Assembly (NCBI RefSeq): GCF_002024165.1
Contig: NZ_MWQN01000004.1
Coordinates: 806,001 to 870,000, forward strand
DNA: 64,000 bases
Direction: 5' to 3'
Source of the DNA: Embleya scabrispora
GTDB lineage: Bacteria; Actinomycetota; Actinomycetes; Streptomycetales; Streptomycetaceae
Of this stretch, positions 36,789 through 48,324 are shown piece after piece. Position 1 is the stretch's first letter. Every line of letters begins with the position of its first letter. The translations under genes were made by a program, and so were the position numbers. Below the pieces are notes generated by a model. The model was not told where the DNA came from. It saw only the letters and a program-made list of their open reading frames with translations, and made no database searches.

Positions 36789-39557
36789 TTACTTCCGTGC
36801 GGGGGCGATCCAGACGACGGCGCCGGTGTTCTGCGGCAGCGGGGTGATCGGGAACACGGTCACGCCGTATGCCTTCTCCAGCCCGGGGTTGCCGTTGCCG
36901 GTCACCGAATTGTTGAACGGCTTGCCGTAGTTCGCGAAGTCCGGCGAGCCGTCCGGCTTGGTCACCTTGGTCGAGTACGGCGCCCGAGCCGGGACCACGG
37001 TGGAACCGTCGCGGTCCTTGCCCACGAATCCGTTCGGACCCGCCTCGACACCCGGCGCGTAGCCGAGCACGTCGGAGAAGAACCGCACCGGTTCCGTCTT
37101 GGCGAAGTTCGCGCAGTGGTCGCCGGCCCGAAGGCAGGCCTGGAATCCCGGGGTGTCCTTGAAGCCGAACGCCGCGTTCGCCGACTGCACCCGGGCCTCC
37201 ACGTTGGCCGCCTCGTTCGACGGCAGGTGCGGGAAGCGGTACGGCTCGGGGTTCGCGTCGACGAGCAACAACTCGCCCTTGGCACCGAACGACGGGCTGC
37301 GGTCGAGGAAGTTGAGGATGCCGTTGTTCGGGTACTCGTTGTCCCGGAGCCACACCAGCAGGCCCGGCGCGTTGTAGGCGAGCTTGGAGCGCTTGCCGTT
37401 CTCGCCGAACGTGTAGGTGTACTTCAGGCCCTGGTCGAAGCCGGACAGGTTGCGCCATTCGAGCAGGTAGTACTGCTCCTTGTTGAACGTACCGTCGGAG
37501 CGGACCCAACCGGCGCCGCGGGTGCCGGCACCGACCGAACCGGCCACCGGAGTCCAGCCGTTGTCGCCCTGCTCGACGTCGTCCGACCACACGGTGGCGC
37601 CACCGTTGGTGAGCGAGAAGTCGTCGGCGAGCCAACCCTTCTCCTGCGTCGCGGCGTCCGTGTCGACGCCCAGGCGCAGTTTGATGTTCTGCCCGGCGTA
37701 GGCGGTCAGGTCCACGTGGTCGTGGCGCCAACCGTTGCTGTCACCGGTGAGCCCGGTGCTCTTGCCGAACCGGCGCAGGTTGCCGTTCGGGTCCGGGTAG
37801 TCCGGCGGGGTGGACACCAGCGTGCCCGCCTCGTCGCGGACCTCCAGCTGTTTCCACGTGGCGCCGCCGTCGGTGGAGACCTCGACGAATCCGAAGTCCC
37901 AGTCCACCTCCAGGGAATAGTCGCTCCACCACTGGAACTTCAGGTCGGTGCCGGTCGGGACCGCGATGTCGCGGACGAGTTTCACGTCCGCCCACTGCTG
38001 GTCGTTGCTCGAGTACCACGCCTTGGTGCCGCTGTGCGGCGTGGAGAATCGGAACACCTTGTCGGGCAGGTTGACCCGGACCGCCTGTTGGGTGCCCTTG
38101 GGTGTCTTGGCCGCTTGGCCCAGGGTGGCGATCGTGGGTTTGTCACCCACCTTCAGGACCTGCGGTGTCAGCCAGCCCAGCGTGTACTTGGACCACGCGC
38201 TCATGTTGGCCGGCATCGACTGGAACAGCGGGCCCGAGTGGGAGCCGCTGGCCATCAGGTCCCAGAAGTTGACGTCGGACTCGCCGCCGCTGAAGTTGTC
38301 GTACAGGTCCGGCAGACCGAGGTCGTGGCCGTACTCGTGGGCGAACACGCCCACGCCGGAGTCCTCCGGCTGCACGATGTAGTTGGCGACCTTGACGGTG
38401 TTTCCGGGCACGGTGTAGCCGCCCGCCACGGCGCTGGAGTGCGCCCAGATGGCGTACGTGCCCTCGGCGCCGCCGCCGGAGGACTTGTCCTTGCCCGAGT
38501 GCACCAGGACCAGGTGGTCGACCACGCCGTCGGGCTCCTGCGTGTTGCCGTCGTTGTCGGCGTCGCCGGTGTCCTCCTTGTCGTAGTCGGCCCACGGGAA
38601 GTTCGGCTGGCTGCGCGCGAGTTCGTTCACCGCGTCGATCGCGAGCGTTTCCGCGCCCCCCGGGTTGTTCGGGTGTCCGCTCATGTCCTGCTGACGCTTG
38701 CCGCAGGCACCCGCGCCGTACCACGCCTCGGAGTGCGGAACCTTGATCCACGGGGTGGCGGTGCCGGAGACGGTGTACTTGCCGCTCGACATCTCCTCGT
38801 ACATGTTCTTCATCGTGTAGCCGGAGACGTCGATGCCCGGCTTGCCGTCGGGACCGATCAGGTCCTTGCGCATGCGCTCGGTGATGCCCTGCTTGGTGTA
38901 GAGCATCTTGTTGAAGTGCTCGGGGCTGAAGTCCTTGACCCACGGCGTGTTGTTGTCGTTCCCGGCGAGCGCCGGGTCCGGGATCGTGTTGTGCAGCGGG
39001 CCGTTCTTGATGGTGCCCGGCGGTTCGACGACGCAGGAGGGGTCCAGGACGCTCGCACGGCGGTTGAACCCGGAGAAGTCGTCGTTGGCGTTCTCGTTGA
39101 ACTCGACGAGAACGGTCAGCAATTTGGCGTTCTGTTGTTTGCCCGGCGCCAAACCGCTCTTCTCGGCCTTCAGTTGCTCCGGGCTCTTGCCCGTGCGCTG
39201 GGACTCGGCTTCCAGTCGGCGCAGTTGCCCCGCCGCGCGCGGATTGCCCTCGCGGTCCTTGCTGCCGCGCCCCTCCTTGGCCTTGCGGGCCTTGTCCGCG
39301 GCGGTCACTTCGCCGTCGACGCCGGTGCCCTGGGGGAACTCGGCTTCGACGGTGTTGAGATAGGTGTCCTCGGGTCCGGGGTTCCACACCGCCCTGGTGT
39401 TGTCCACCCGCACGGGCGCGGCGACGGACGCGGCGCCGGTCGCCGTGGAAAGTCCCGCGGCCACGAGTACGGAAGCCGACAGTAAAGTCACCGGGCCACG
39501 AAAACGCCGGAGGCCTCGCGGCGGCGTACCGCCGCGCCCGGGTATCGCTCGACTCAA
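36789..39557 (-). CDS. Secreted M6 (immune inhibitor A-like) metalloprotease
   Basis: A 922-residue exported zinc protease. The start is a TTG at 39557 with AAGGGGAG ahead. The signal peptide core is PVTLLSASVLVAAGLSTATG. The zinc site is HEYGHDLGLPD in mid-protein. Downstream are beta-rich immune-inhibitor-A modules (VDWDFGFVEVSTDGGATW, SNGWRHDHVDLTAYAGQNIKLRLG) that bind Ca and shape substrate access. The propeptide region (~40-190) is rich in Lys/Glu. It degrades extracellular proteins. Codon 25 is TTA, so translation may need the developmentally controlled bldA tRNA. A hairpin terminator follows. Confidence 0.9.
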   Translation of the reverse strand: MSRAIPGRGGTPPRGLRRFRGPVTLLSASVLVAAGLSTATGAASVAAPVRVDNTRAVWNPGPEDTYLNTVEAEFPQGTGVDGEVTAADKARKAKEGRGSKDREGNPRAAGQLRRLEAESQRTGKSPEQLKAEKSGLAPGKQQNAKLLTVLVEFNENANDDFSGFNRRASVLDPSCVVEPPGTIKNGPLHNTIPDPALAGNDNNTPWVKDFSPEHFNKMLYTKQGITERMRKDLIGPDGKPGIDVSGYTMKNMYEEMSSGKYTVSGTATPWIKVPHSEAWYGAGACGKRQQDMSGHPNNPGGAETLAIDAVNELARSQPNFPWADYDKEDTGDADNDGNTQEPDGVVDHLVLVHSGKDKSSGGGAEGTYAIWAHSSAVAGGYTVPGNTVKVANYIVQPEDSGVGVFAHEYGHDLGLPDLYDNFSGGESDVNFWDLMASGSHSGPLFQSMPANMSAWSKYTLGWLTPQVLKVGDKPTIATLGQAAKTPKGTQQAVRVNLPDKVFRFSTPHSGTKAWYSSNDQQWADVKLVRDIAVPTGTDLKFQWWSDYSLEVDWDFGFVEVSTDGGATWKQLEVRDEAGTLVSTPPDYPDPNGNLRRFGKSTGLTGDSNGWRHDHVDLTAYAGQNIKLRLGVDTDAATQEKGWLADDFSLTNGGATVWSDDVEQGDNGWTPVAGSVGAGTRGAGWVRSDGTFNKEQYYLLEWRNLSGFDQGLKYTYTFGENGKRSKLAYNAPGLLVWLRDNEYPNNGILNFLDRSPSFGAKGELLLVDANPEPYRFPHLPSNEAANVEARVQSANAAFGFKDTPGFQACLRAGDHCANFAKTEPVRFFSDVLGYAPGVEAGPNGFVGKDRDGSTVVPARAPYSTKVTKPDGSPDFANYGKPFNNSVTGNGNPGLEKAYGVTVFPITPLPQNTGAVVWIAPARK

Positions 39558-39957
39558 GATGGTCTCCCCTTCCGCCCGGAAGGTGGTCCCGGACGCGAAG
39601 CGACGCCGATCAGGGTGCTGTGGTGCCTTACGCGCCCACGACGTCGAGCTGATTCGGCAGAGCCCGACCCCCACCTCCCGTCACCGTCGGGTCACGACGG
39701 AGACGGGATTTCGCGTCGGGCATCCGGACCCTAGATGCGCCTGTGACACCAGAGACAGGGGAGGCAAAGATTTCTTTATGAACCCTTTACCCGAGATTCG
39801 CGAAACCCTCGGGAAAAGGCCCGCATATCCGGGAAAATCGCACGCACCGATGAGTTCACGAACCCGGGGCAGTCCTTTGCAGTGGACCGCAAAGGTCCGC
39901 GCGATCCCGCCCGGATCCGGCCGGGGCCGCGCACCGCCGACACCCGGAGGACGCCCG
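39558..39957. other. 400-base intergenic region between M6 protease and PPOX genes
   Basis: No convincing gene. The stretch 39750-39850 is AT-rich for this DNA and holds nested palindromes (separate entry). It should contain the divergent promoters of the protease and the PPOX-type gene; I could not place a clear -35/-10 pair. Confidence 0.5.
39766..39813. promoter_or_regulatory. Palindrome cluster upstream of the M6 protease
   Basis: AAAGATTTCTTT (39766-39777) is a 12-base palindrome apart from its centre. A second structure is nested: arms CCCGAG (39790-39795) and CTCGGG (39808-39813) enclose the perfect palindrome TTCGCGAA (39797-39804). These may be regulator sites or leader RNA structure for the protease. 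Confidence 0.35.
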
Positions 39958-40476
39958 ATGTCCCAGCCCGAACCGCGCACCCGACTGGACGCGCGCTACA
40001 GCCACCCCGACGCCGAGGCCGTGCCGTGGTCGGTGGCGGTCACCCGCCTGGCGACCGCCCCGGTGTTCTGGCTGAGTACGGTGCGGCCGGACGGACGACC
40101 GCACGTGACACCGCTGTTGGCGGTCTGGCTGGAAAACGCGCTGCACTTTTGCACCGGCGCGGACGAACGCAAGTCGCACAACCTCCACGCCAACGCGAAC
40201 TGCGTGCTGACCACCGGGGACAACGCCCTGGACCGGGGCCTCGATGTGGTCGTCGAGGGTCGCGCCGTCCCCCTGACGGACGAGTCGTCCCTGCGCCGCA
40301 TCGCCGACGCCTACGCGGGCAAGTACGGTCCCGACTGGCGGTTCGAGGTCCGCGACGGCGCCTTCCACGGCAGTGGGGGCAACGTGGCACGGGTCCTGCG
40401 CGTGGCGCCGACCACCGTCTTCGGCTTCGGCAAGGGCACGTACAGCCAGACCAGGTGGCGCTTCGACGCCGTCTGA
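39958..40476 (+). CDS. PPOX-class (pyridoxamine oxidase-like) flavin/F420 protein
   Basis: A 172-residue split-barrel protein. The segment FWLSTVRPDGRPHVTPLLAVWLENALHFCTG is divided here only for description: FWLSTVRPDGRPHVTPL is the cofactor-binding start, and HFCTGADERKSHNL the phosphate contact. It matches F420- or FMN-dependent PPOX-fold reductases of actinobacteria. Ribosome site GGAGGA precedes the ATG at 39958. Small redox enzyme of unknown substrate; convergent with the MarR gene. Confidence 0.82.
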   Translation: MSQPEPRTRLDARYSHPDAEAVPWSVAVTRLATAPVFWLSTVRPDGRPHVTPLLAVWLENALHFCTGADERKSHNLHANANCVLTTGDNALDRGLDVVVEGRAVPLTDESSLRRIADAYAGKYGPDWRFEVRDGAFHGSGGNVARVLRVAPTTVFGFGKGTYSQTRWRFDAV

Positions 40477-40498
40477 GGCCGCGCCCGGACGGCCCCGG

Positions 40499-40942
40499 TC
40501 AGGCGAACGGCCCGTCGGTGACGAAGCGACGCAACGATCGGGCGAACTCCCCCGCCGCGCCGGGCGGCCAGGCGGCCAGACTCGCGCCGATGTGATCGGC
40601 CAGTCGACGGCGCAGTTCCGCCACCGCGCGCTCGCCCGCGTCGGTGAGCACGAGCAGCGCCGCCCGCCGGTCGGTGGGGTGCGGTTCGCGCCGCACCAGT
40701 CCGGCCTCCTCCAGGCGGGTGGCGCGGCGGGTGACGCCGGAGCGGTCGAGTCCGACGTCGGGTGCCAGATCGGCCGCGCTGCGCGGTCCCGTGCGGGCCA
40801 GCGCGCTCAGGACCGGATAGGTCACCTCGTCCACCCCCTCGCCCATGCCCTCGGTCAGCGACCGGTGCAGACGCTCCCTGGTCGTCCGCCGCAACAACAC
40901 GCCCAGCGCGTCGGCGATCTCGTATCCCACCTCGTTGTCCAC
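40499..40942 (-). CDS. MarR family transcriptional regulator
   Basis: A 147-residue winged-helix regulator. DNA-binding region: SAADLAPDVGLDRSGVTRRATRLEEAGLVRREPHPTDRR is split here as VGLDRSGVTRRATRLE (recognition helix) and the wing motif HPTDRRAALLVLT. The start is GTG 40942 (VDNEVGYEIADAL); the frame runs on upstream into the operator region. It is divergent from the SnoaL-like gene with two GC-rich palindromes between. A typical autorepressor that also controls its neighbour. Confidence 0.85.
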   Translation of the reverse strand: MDNEVGYEIADALGVLLRRTTRERLHRSLTEGMGEGVDEVTYPVLSALARTGPRSAADLAPDVGLDRSGVTRRATRLEEAGLVRREPHPTDRRAALLVLTDAGERAVAELRRRLADHIGASLAAWPPGAAGEFARSLRRFVTDGPFA

Positions 40943-40955
40943 ACCGCAGAGGATA

Positions 40956-41017
40956 GCGTGCGCGGCGCACGCATATGGTGCTACGGTACGCGAAGGAAAT
41001 GCGTGCGTTGCGCACGC
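40956..41017. promoter_or_regulatory. Paired MarR operators
   Basis: Site A, GCGTGCGCGGCGCACGC (40956-40972), is a perfect 8-1-8 palindrome. Site B, GCGTGCGTTGCGCACGC (41001-41017), has the same 7-base outer arms. Centres are 45 bases apart. They lie between the divergent MarR and SnoaL-like genes. Confidence 0.68.
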
Positions 41018-41060
41018 GTTTCCTTGCTCTCTGCCGCTCACCCGAAAGGTAGGACCTCCC

Positions 41061-41453
41061 ATGGCCCCCACCGGCATCGCCGCCGCGCTCACCGACCTGC
41101 TCTTCGATCGCGACCTCCCCCTCGCCGAGGCCGCCGACCGGCACTTCGCCCCGGACTACCGCCAGCGCACCGACGGGGAGTGGGCCGACCGCACCGAATT
41201 CCTCGCGCACATCGCCCACTTGCGCACGATCGTGGCCGCCGGTTCCATCGAGGTCCACGACGAGCTCCGCGAGGGGACGCGCTACGCCGACCGACACACG
41301 GTCGACATCACCAAGCACGACGGCTCGACCGTGCGCACCGAGGTCTACGTCTTCGCCGATCTGGCCCCCGACGGTCGTTTCCGGCGCATCGAGGAGGTCA
41401 CCCTCATGCTCCGGGGCGACGAGGCCGACCGGAATCTCGGCAGCGCCCGCTGA
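41061..41453 (+). CDS. SnoaL/NTF2-like small protein
   Basis: A 130-residue NTF2-fold protein: an N-terminal helix pair (GIAAALTDLLFDRDLPLAEAADRHFAPDYRQRTDG, with the usual HFAPDY loop) and beta strands SIEVHDELREG and RTEVYVFADL. This family includes polyketide cyclases, isomerases and many uncharacterised stress proteins. The ATG at 41061 has an AAGGTAGGA ribosome site. Divergent from MarR, with operators between, so it is the likely target gene. Function not determinable. Confidence 0.8.
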   Translation: MAPTGIAAALTDLLFDRDLPLAEAADRHFAPDYRQRTDGEWADRTEFLAHIAHLRTIVAAGSIEVHDELREGTRYADRHTVDITKHDGSTVRTEVYVFADLAPDGRFRRIEEVTLMLRGDEADRNLGSAR

Positions 41454-41486
41454 ATCCGGTCGGCTCGACCCGGGCCCCGCCCGGCC

Positions 41487-42665
41487 TCAGCCGGTGGGTA
41501 CCGGCTGCGGCGCGGGCGGCCCGGTGTACCGGGCGATCGGCCGGATGATCTTCGTGTCATCGGCCTGTTCCAGGATGTTCGCGCACCACCCGATCACTCG
41601 GCTCACCGTGAAGGTCGGCGTGAACATGTTCCGGGGGATGCCGCACAGCTCCATCACCACACCCGCGTAGAACTCCACGTTGACGTGCAGTTCCCGCCCC
41701 GGCTTCAGCTCGGCCAGGATCTCGGTCACCCGACGGTGCACCGTGCCCGCGAACTCCACCAGCGCGACGCCCCGCGCGCCGGTGTGCGGGGCGAGTTCGC
41801 GAGCCAATCCGGCCAGCATCACCGCGCGCGGATCCTCGGTGCGGTAGACCGGGTGGCCGAATCCCATGATCCGCTCACCCTCGGCGATCCTGGGCCGCAC
41901 CCACGCGTCGACCGCGTCGGGCGAGCCGATCGCGTCCAGCGACTCCAGCGCCCGATCCGGCGCACCGCCGTGCAGCGGACCGGAGAACGCGCCGATCGCC
42001 CCGACCACGGCGGACACCAGGTCGGCCCCCGTGGAGGCGATCACCCGCGCGGTGAACGTGGAGGCGTTGAAGCCGTGGTCGACGGTGGCGATCAGGTACC
42101 GCTCGATCGCCGCCACCCGCTCGGGTTCGGCCTCCTCGCCGGTCACCAGGTAGAGCCAGTTCGCCGCCGTGGACAGATCCGCCCGGGGCTCCAACGGCTC
42201 GGCCCCGGCCCGGATCCGGTACAGCGCCGCCAGGATCGTCGGGGTCACCGCCCCCACCAGGAGCGCGTCCGCCCGGCGCCGCTCCGGCGACGACTCCCAC
42301 AGCGGCGGCAGCGTACGCGCGGCGCCGATCAACGACAGCGCCGTACGCAGTCCGGCGAGCGGATCGAAGCGCTCGCCCGCCGTGGCGATGGAGCGCAACA
42401 CCGGGCGCAGTTCTTCGGGCAGCACCCGCAGCCGGGCCGACTCGGCGGCGAACGACGCGCGTTCGTCGGCCTCGGGCAGTCGGCCGTACACGAACAGGAA
42501 CCACACGTCCTCGAACGTCCGGGTGCCGGCCAGCTCGATCGCCGAGTACTGCCGGTAGTGGTAGAAGCCCTTCGCGCCCTGCACATCGCCCAGCTCGGTG
42601 GTGGTGACCACCACCCCCTTCAACCCTCTGGGTACTTCGATCCCGCCGTCGACGACGACCGACAT
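41487..42665 (-). CDS. Citrate synthase family enzyme with Glu at the catalytic Asp position
   Basis: A 392-residue citrate/2-methylcitrate synthase-like protein. Recognised blocks: VDHGFNASTFTARV (CoA/oxaloacetate histidine region), GPLHGGAP (catalytic His), GFGHPVYRTEDPRA (second active-site His) and NVEFYAGVVMELCG, where the usual N-V-D-F-Y has Glu in place of the catalytic Asp. The C-terminus ILEQADDTKIIRP.ARYTGP is normal. It lacks the N-terminal HTH of its divergent neighbour. It may be a normal actinobacterial type II enzyme variant or have altered activity; both histidines remain. Confidence 0.87.
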   Translation of the reverse strand: MSVVVDGGIEVPRGLKGVVVTTTELGDVQGAKGFYHYRQYSAIELAGTRTFEDVWFLFVYGRLPEADERASFAAESARLRVLPEELRPVLRSIATAGERFDPLAGLRTALSLIGAARTLPPLWESSPERRRADALLVGAVTPTILAALYRIRAGAEPLEPRADLSTAANWLYLVTGEEAEPERVAAIERYLIATVDHGFNASTFTARVIASTGADLVSAVVGAIGAFSGPLHGGAPDRALESLDAIGSPDAVDAWVRPRIAEGERIMGFGHPVYRTEDPRAVMLAGLARELAPHTGARGVALVEFAGTVHRRVTEILAELKPGRELHVNVEFYAGVVMELCGIPRNMFTPTFTVSRVIGWCANILEQADDTKIIRPIARYTGPPAPQPVPTG

Positions 42666-42720
42666 GACACGCCTCCCGCTCTGCGCACAGCTCCGCTTCG
42701 GCCACCTCGAATGTCGTCCC

Positions 42721-42746
42721 GACGATCAACTATCGTCAATGTTGAT
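42721..42746. promoter_or_regulatory. Operator-like repeats between divergent citrate synthase genes
   Basis: Overlapping inverted repeats: GACGAT-5-ATCGTC (42721-42737) and ATCAAC-10-GTTGAT (42725-42746). The gap is AT-rich. The HTH domain of the divergent gene product is a candidate ligand. Confidence 0.45.
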
Positions 42747-42777
42747 TGCCTCAATACCAGCGGAAGGCGGCGACGAA

Positions 42778-44049
42778 ATGGCTGGTCGACGGGCCGTGCC
42801 GGGCGACGAAAGTGACCGGGATTACCTGACCACCGCTCAGGTCGCGCAACGCTTGGGGGTCAAGCCCGAGACCGTCTACGCCTACGTCAGTCGCGGGCTG
42901 CTGACGAGCGTGCGCGAGTCGCGACAGCGCGGCAGCCGGTTCGCCGCCGCGGACGTGGAGGAGTTGGCGGGCCGGACCGGCGGCCGGCGCGCCCGCCCCG
43001 CCAACGGCTCGATCGAACGCATCCACACCCGGGTGACCCTGTTGGCCGACGACCGGCTCTACTACCGCGGCCGCGACGTGGCCGAACTCACCGGATATCG
43101 CCTGGAGTCGGTGGCGCACTGGTTGTGGCGGGGCGTCGACCTCGCCGAGGTGCCCCCGTTCGAGGCCCCCGCCGGGCCGGCCGACCTGGTCCGGCGCACG
43201 GTGCGTCTGCTGCCGGACGGCGCCCGGCTCACCGACCGTATCCGGATGATCGTGGCCGCGGCGGGCACCGCCGATCCGTTGCGCTTCGACCTGTCGGAGC
43301 AGGCCGTGGTCCGCGCGGGCGAGACGCTGCTCGCGATGATGGCGGACACGCTGCCCCCGTGCCCGGGCGCGCCCCCGCCGACCGGGTCCTGCCTCGCGGC
43401 GCGGCTGTGGCCGAAACTGACCGCTCGCGCGGCGACCCCGGAGCACATCCGGTTGCTGAACGCCGCGCTCGTGCTCAAGGCCGACCACGACCTGGCGGTG
43501 TCCACGCTGGCCGCGCGGGTGGCGGCCGGCGCCCGGGCGGACGTGTACGCGGTGGTCTCGGCCGGCCTCGGGGTGTTCGACGGCCGGCATCACGGCGCGG
43601 CGATCGGCCTGGCGTACCGCTTCCTGCGCGACGCGCTCGACCCGGCCGGCGGCGGCCCGACCGCGGCGGTCGCCGACCGGTTGCGCGCCGGGGAGCGCCT
43701 GCCCGGTCTGGGCCACCTGCTCTACGCCGAACACGACCCGCGCGCCGATCTGTTGCTCGGCCTGCTCCGCGAACACGCCGAGCACGACGAGCGGGTCGCC
43801 CGGGTGATCCGCACGGTGGACGCGCTGACGCGCGAACCGGCGGCGCGCGCCGAGGTGTTCCCCAACGCGGACCTGGCGCTGGCCGCGTTGGCGCACGCCA
43901 TGCAGATGCGGCCGGACGCCGGCGAGGCGGTCTTCGCGATGGCCAGGTCGATCGGCTGGCTCGCCCACGCGATGGAGGAGTACCGACAGCCCGGTCTGCG
44001 CTACCGGGCCATCGGCGTCTACACGGGCACCCGGCCGCCGAGCCGCTGA
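42778..44049 (+). CDS. Citrate synthase with N-terminal MerR-type helix-turn-helix
   Basis: A 423-residue fusion. Residues ~15-65 form an excisionase/MerR-like HTH ([25 protein letters not shown]). From ~75 it is citrate-synthase-like: [46 protein letters not shown] (His), [16 protein letters not shown] (His) and [11 protein letters not shown] with the catalytic Asp, so the active site looks intact. The ATG at 42778 is chosen; 42739 is possible. It may be a DNA-binding enzyme controlling itself and the divergent synthase in response to acetyl-CoA or oxaloacetate (inference). Confidence 0.85.
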   Translation: MAGRRAVPGDESDRDYLTTAQVAQRLGVKPETVYAYVSRGLLTSVRESRQRGSRFAAADVEELAGRTGGRRARPANGSIERIHTRVTLLADDRLYYRGRDVAELTGYRLESVAHWLWRGVDLAEVPPFEAPAGPADLVRRTVRLLPDGARLTDRIRMIVAAAGTADPLRFDLSEQAVVRAGETLLAMMADTLPPCPGAPPPTGSCLAARLWPKLTARAATPEHIRLLNAALVLKADHDLAVSTLAARVAAGARADVYAVVSAGLGVFDGRHHGAAIGLAYRFLRDALDPAGGGPTAAVADRLRAGERLPGLGHLLYAEHDPRADLLLGLLREHAEHDERVARVIRTVDALTREPAARAEVFPNADLALAALAHAMQMRPDAGEAVFAMARSIGWLAHAMEEYRQPGLRYRAIGVYTGTRPPSR

Positions 44050-44071
44050 GCCGCGACGTCGACGGGCGGGC

Positions 44072-44653
44072 TCACTCCGCCTGCACCTGCGCCGGGTCGG
44101 CGACGGTTTTCAGCCAGTCCTCGACCAGCGCGACCTCCACCCACTGCGGGAACAACTTCTCGGTCAGGAACCGGTGCACTTCGGGGTCGAGGTCCAGGCA
44201 GCCGTCCACGAGCACGGTCAGGCCGAAGTCCAGGTCCTGTGCGTGACACAGGGTGTAGAGCACGACACCGCTGGTGGCGATGCCCGCCAGGACGAGACGG
44301 TCGATGTCGCGGGCCCGCAGGACCAGGTCGAGGTCGCTGCCGGAGAACGCGCTGCCGCGGCGTTTGGTGACCACGACGTCGCCCTCGCGGGGCGCGATGG
44401 CGGGGTGGATCGCGGTGCCCGCCGCGCCCTCGGTGAACAGCCCCATCGCCGCCGAGTTGGTGAGCACCCGGTTGCGCGGGCTCACCTCCGGCTGCCCCGG
44501 CCGCAGCCCGATCACGACGTAGATCACGGACATGCCCGCCGCGCGGGCCCCCTCGATCGCCGCGCCGAGCCGGTCCAGGTATCCGGAACCGTCGTCGGCC
44601 ATCTCGACGATCTCCCGCTGTACGTCCATCACGAGGAGTGCGCCGTTGCCCAT
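44072..44653 (-). CDS. Isochorismatase-family protein lacking the nucleophilic cysteine
   Basis: A 193-residue cysteine-hydrolase fold: LLVMDVQ with D10, [13 protein letters not shown] with K97, and [11 protein letters not shown], where the family nucleophile Cys would sit at V130. A nearby C136 lies one helix turn or more away and is not the usual residue. Isochorismatases such as EntB also lack the Cys, so activity on a vinyl ether is possible; many streptomycete relatives show the same SGVVL pattern. Start ATG 44653 after GGGAGGGG. Convergent with the HTH-citrate synthase and divergent from nadE. Confidence 0.82.
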   Translation of the reverse strand: MGNGALLVMDVQREIVEMADDGSGYLDRLGAAIEGARAAGMSVIYVVIGLRPGQPEVSPRNRVLTNSAAMGLFTEGAAGTAIHPAIAPREGDVVVTKRRGSAFSGSDLDLVLRARDIDRLVLAGIATSGVVLYTLCHAQDLDFGLTVLVDGCLDLDPEVHRFLTEKLFPQWVEVALVEDWLKTVADPAQVQAE

Positions 44654-44749
44654 GCGTATCGTCCCCTCCCACCACGGACCGCGCGGCCCGTGCGCCGGCC
44701 GACACCGCTCCCCGGCGTCGGGTCGTGCCCCGCTCGGTACAGTACGGGG

Positions 44750-45589
44750 ATGGCAAACCCCAGGGAGCAGATTCTCGCCGAACTCGGCGTGCGGACGGCC
44801 GTCGTGCCCAAGGTGGAGATCCGGCGCCGGGTCGACTTCCTCAAGGACTACCTGCGGTCGACCCCGGCCAAGGGCTACGTGCTCGGGATCAGCGGCGGCC
44901 AGGACAGCACGCTGGCGGGGCGATTGTGCCAACTCGCCGCCGAGGAGTTGCGGGCCGAGGGCCACGAGGCACAGTTCGTCGCGGTACGGCTGCCCTACGG
45001 CGTGCAGGCCGACGAGCACGACGCGCAGATCGCGTTGGGGTTCATCCGGCCCGACCGCTCGGTCACGGTGAACGTCAAGCCGGGCGCCGACGCGGTGGCC
45101 GCCGAGGTGGCCCGCGGTCTGGCCGAGTCGGCGGGCGGGGAGTCCGAGCTGCGGGACTTCGTGCGCGGCAACCTCAAGGCCCGCGAGCGCATGGTGATCC
45201 AGTACGCGATCGCCGGACAGCTGGGCCTGCTCGTGGTGGGCACCGATCATGCCGCCGAGGCGGTGACGGGCTTCTTCACCAAGTACGGCGACGGCGGTGT
45301 CGACCTCACCCCGCTGACCGGTCTGACCAAGCGTCAGGGCGCGGCGCTGCTCCAGGAGTTGGGCGCGCCGCCGAGTGCGTGGGAAAAGGTGCCGACCGCC
45401 GATCTGGAGGACGACCGTCCCGCGCTGCCCGACGAGGTGGCGCTGGGTCTGACGTACAGTCAGATCGACGAGTACCTGGAGGGTGGCGACGTCGCGCCGG
45501 AGGTGGCGGCGCGCCTGGAGTCGACCCATCGCGCGACCCGGCACAAGCGGGCCCAGCCGGTCACGCCCGACGACGACTGGTGGCGCTGA
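44750..45589 (+). CDS. nadE: Ammonia-dependent NAD+ synthetase
   Basis: A 279-residue NadE of the short, NH3-dependent form (no glutaminase domain). The P-loop is [14 protein letters not shown] (~46-59, SGGxDS signature). [22 protein letters not shown] and [11 protein letters not shown] form the NaAD/ATP-binding region. It converts nicotinate adenine dinucleotide to NAD+ with ATP. Length and motifs match E. coli/Bacillus NadE. Convergent with katG and separated from it by a strong terminator. Confidence 0.95.
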   Translation: MANPREQILAELGVRTAVVPKVEIRRRVDFLKDYLRSTPAKGYVLGISGGQDSTLAGRLCQLAAEELRAEGHEAQFVAVRLPYGVQADEHDAQIALGFIRPDRSVTVNVKPGADAVAAEVARGLAESAGGESELRDFVRGNLKARERMVIQYAIAGQLGLLVVGTDHAAEAVTGFFTKYGDGGVDLTPLTGLTKRQGAALLQELGAPPSAWEKVPTADLEDDRPALPDEVALGLTYSQIDEYLEGGDVAPEVAARLESTHRATRHKRAQPVTPDDDWWR

Positions 45590-45620
45590 GCGCGCGGTAG
45601 CGGATCGGCGTGCGCGACAT

Positions 45621-45654
45621 CGTCCGGGTCGGCCCGTGTGGGCCGACCCGGACG
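45621..45654. terminator. Bidirectional hairpin between nadE and katG
   Basis: A perfect 15-base stem CGTCCGGGTCGGCCC/GGGCCGACCCGGACG with a GTGT loop, between the convergent stop codons. Confidence 0.72.
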
Positions 45655-45660
45655 TCGTCG

Positions 45661-48324
<2,664 letters not shown>

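Noticed and set aside
35877-39485. A 1202-codon frame opposite the M6 protease and methyltransferase
   Set aside because: It spans two genes and a terminator, lacks motifs, and mirrors their codons; a GC shadow.
39558-39957. A riboswitch (for example a ydaO-type element) upstream of the M6 protease
   Set aside because: There are palindromes but I could not match the conserved core of any known riboswitch by eye.
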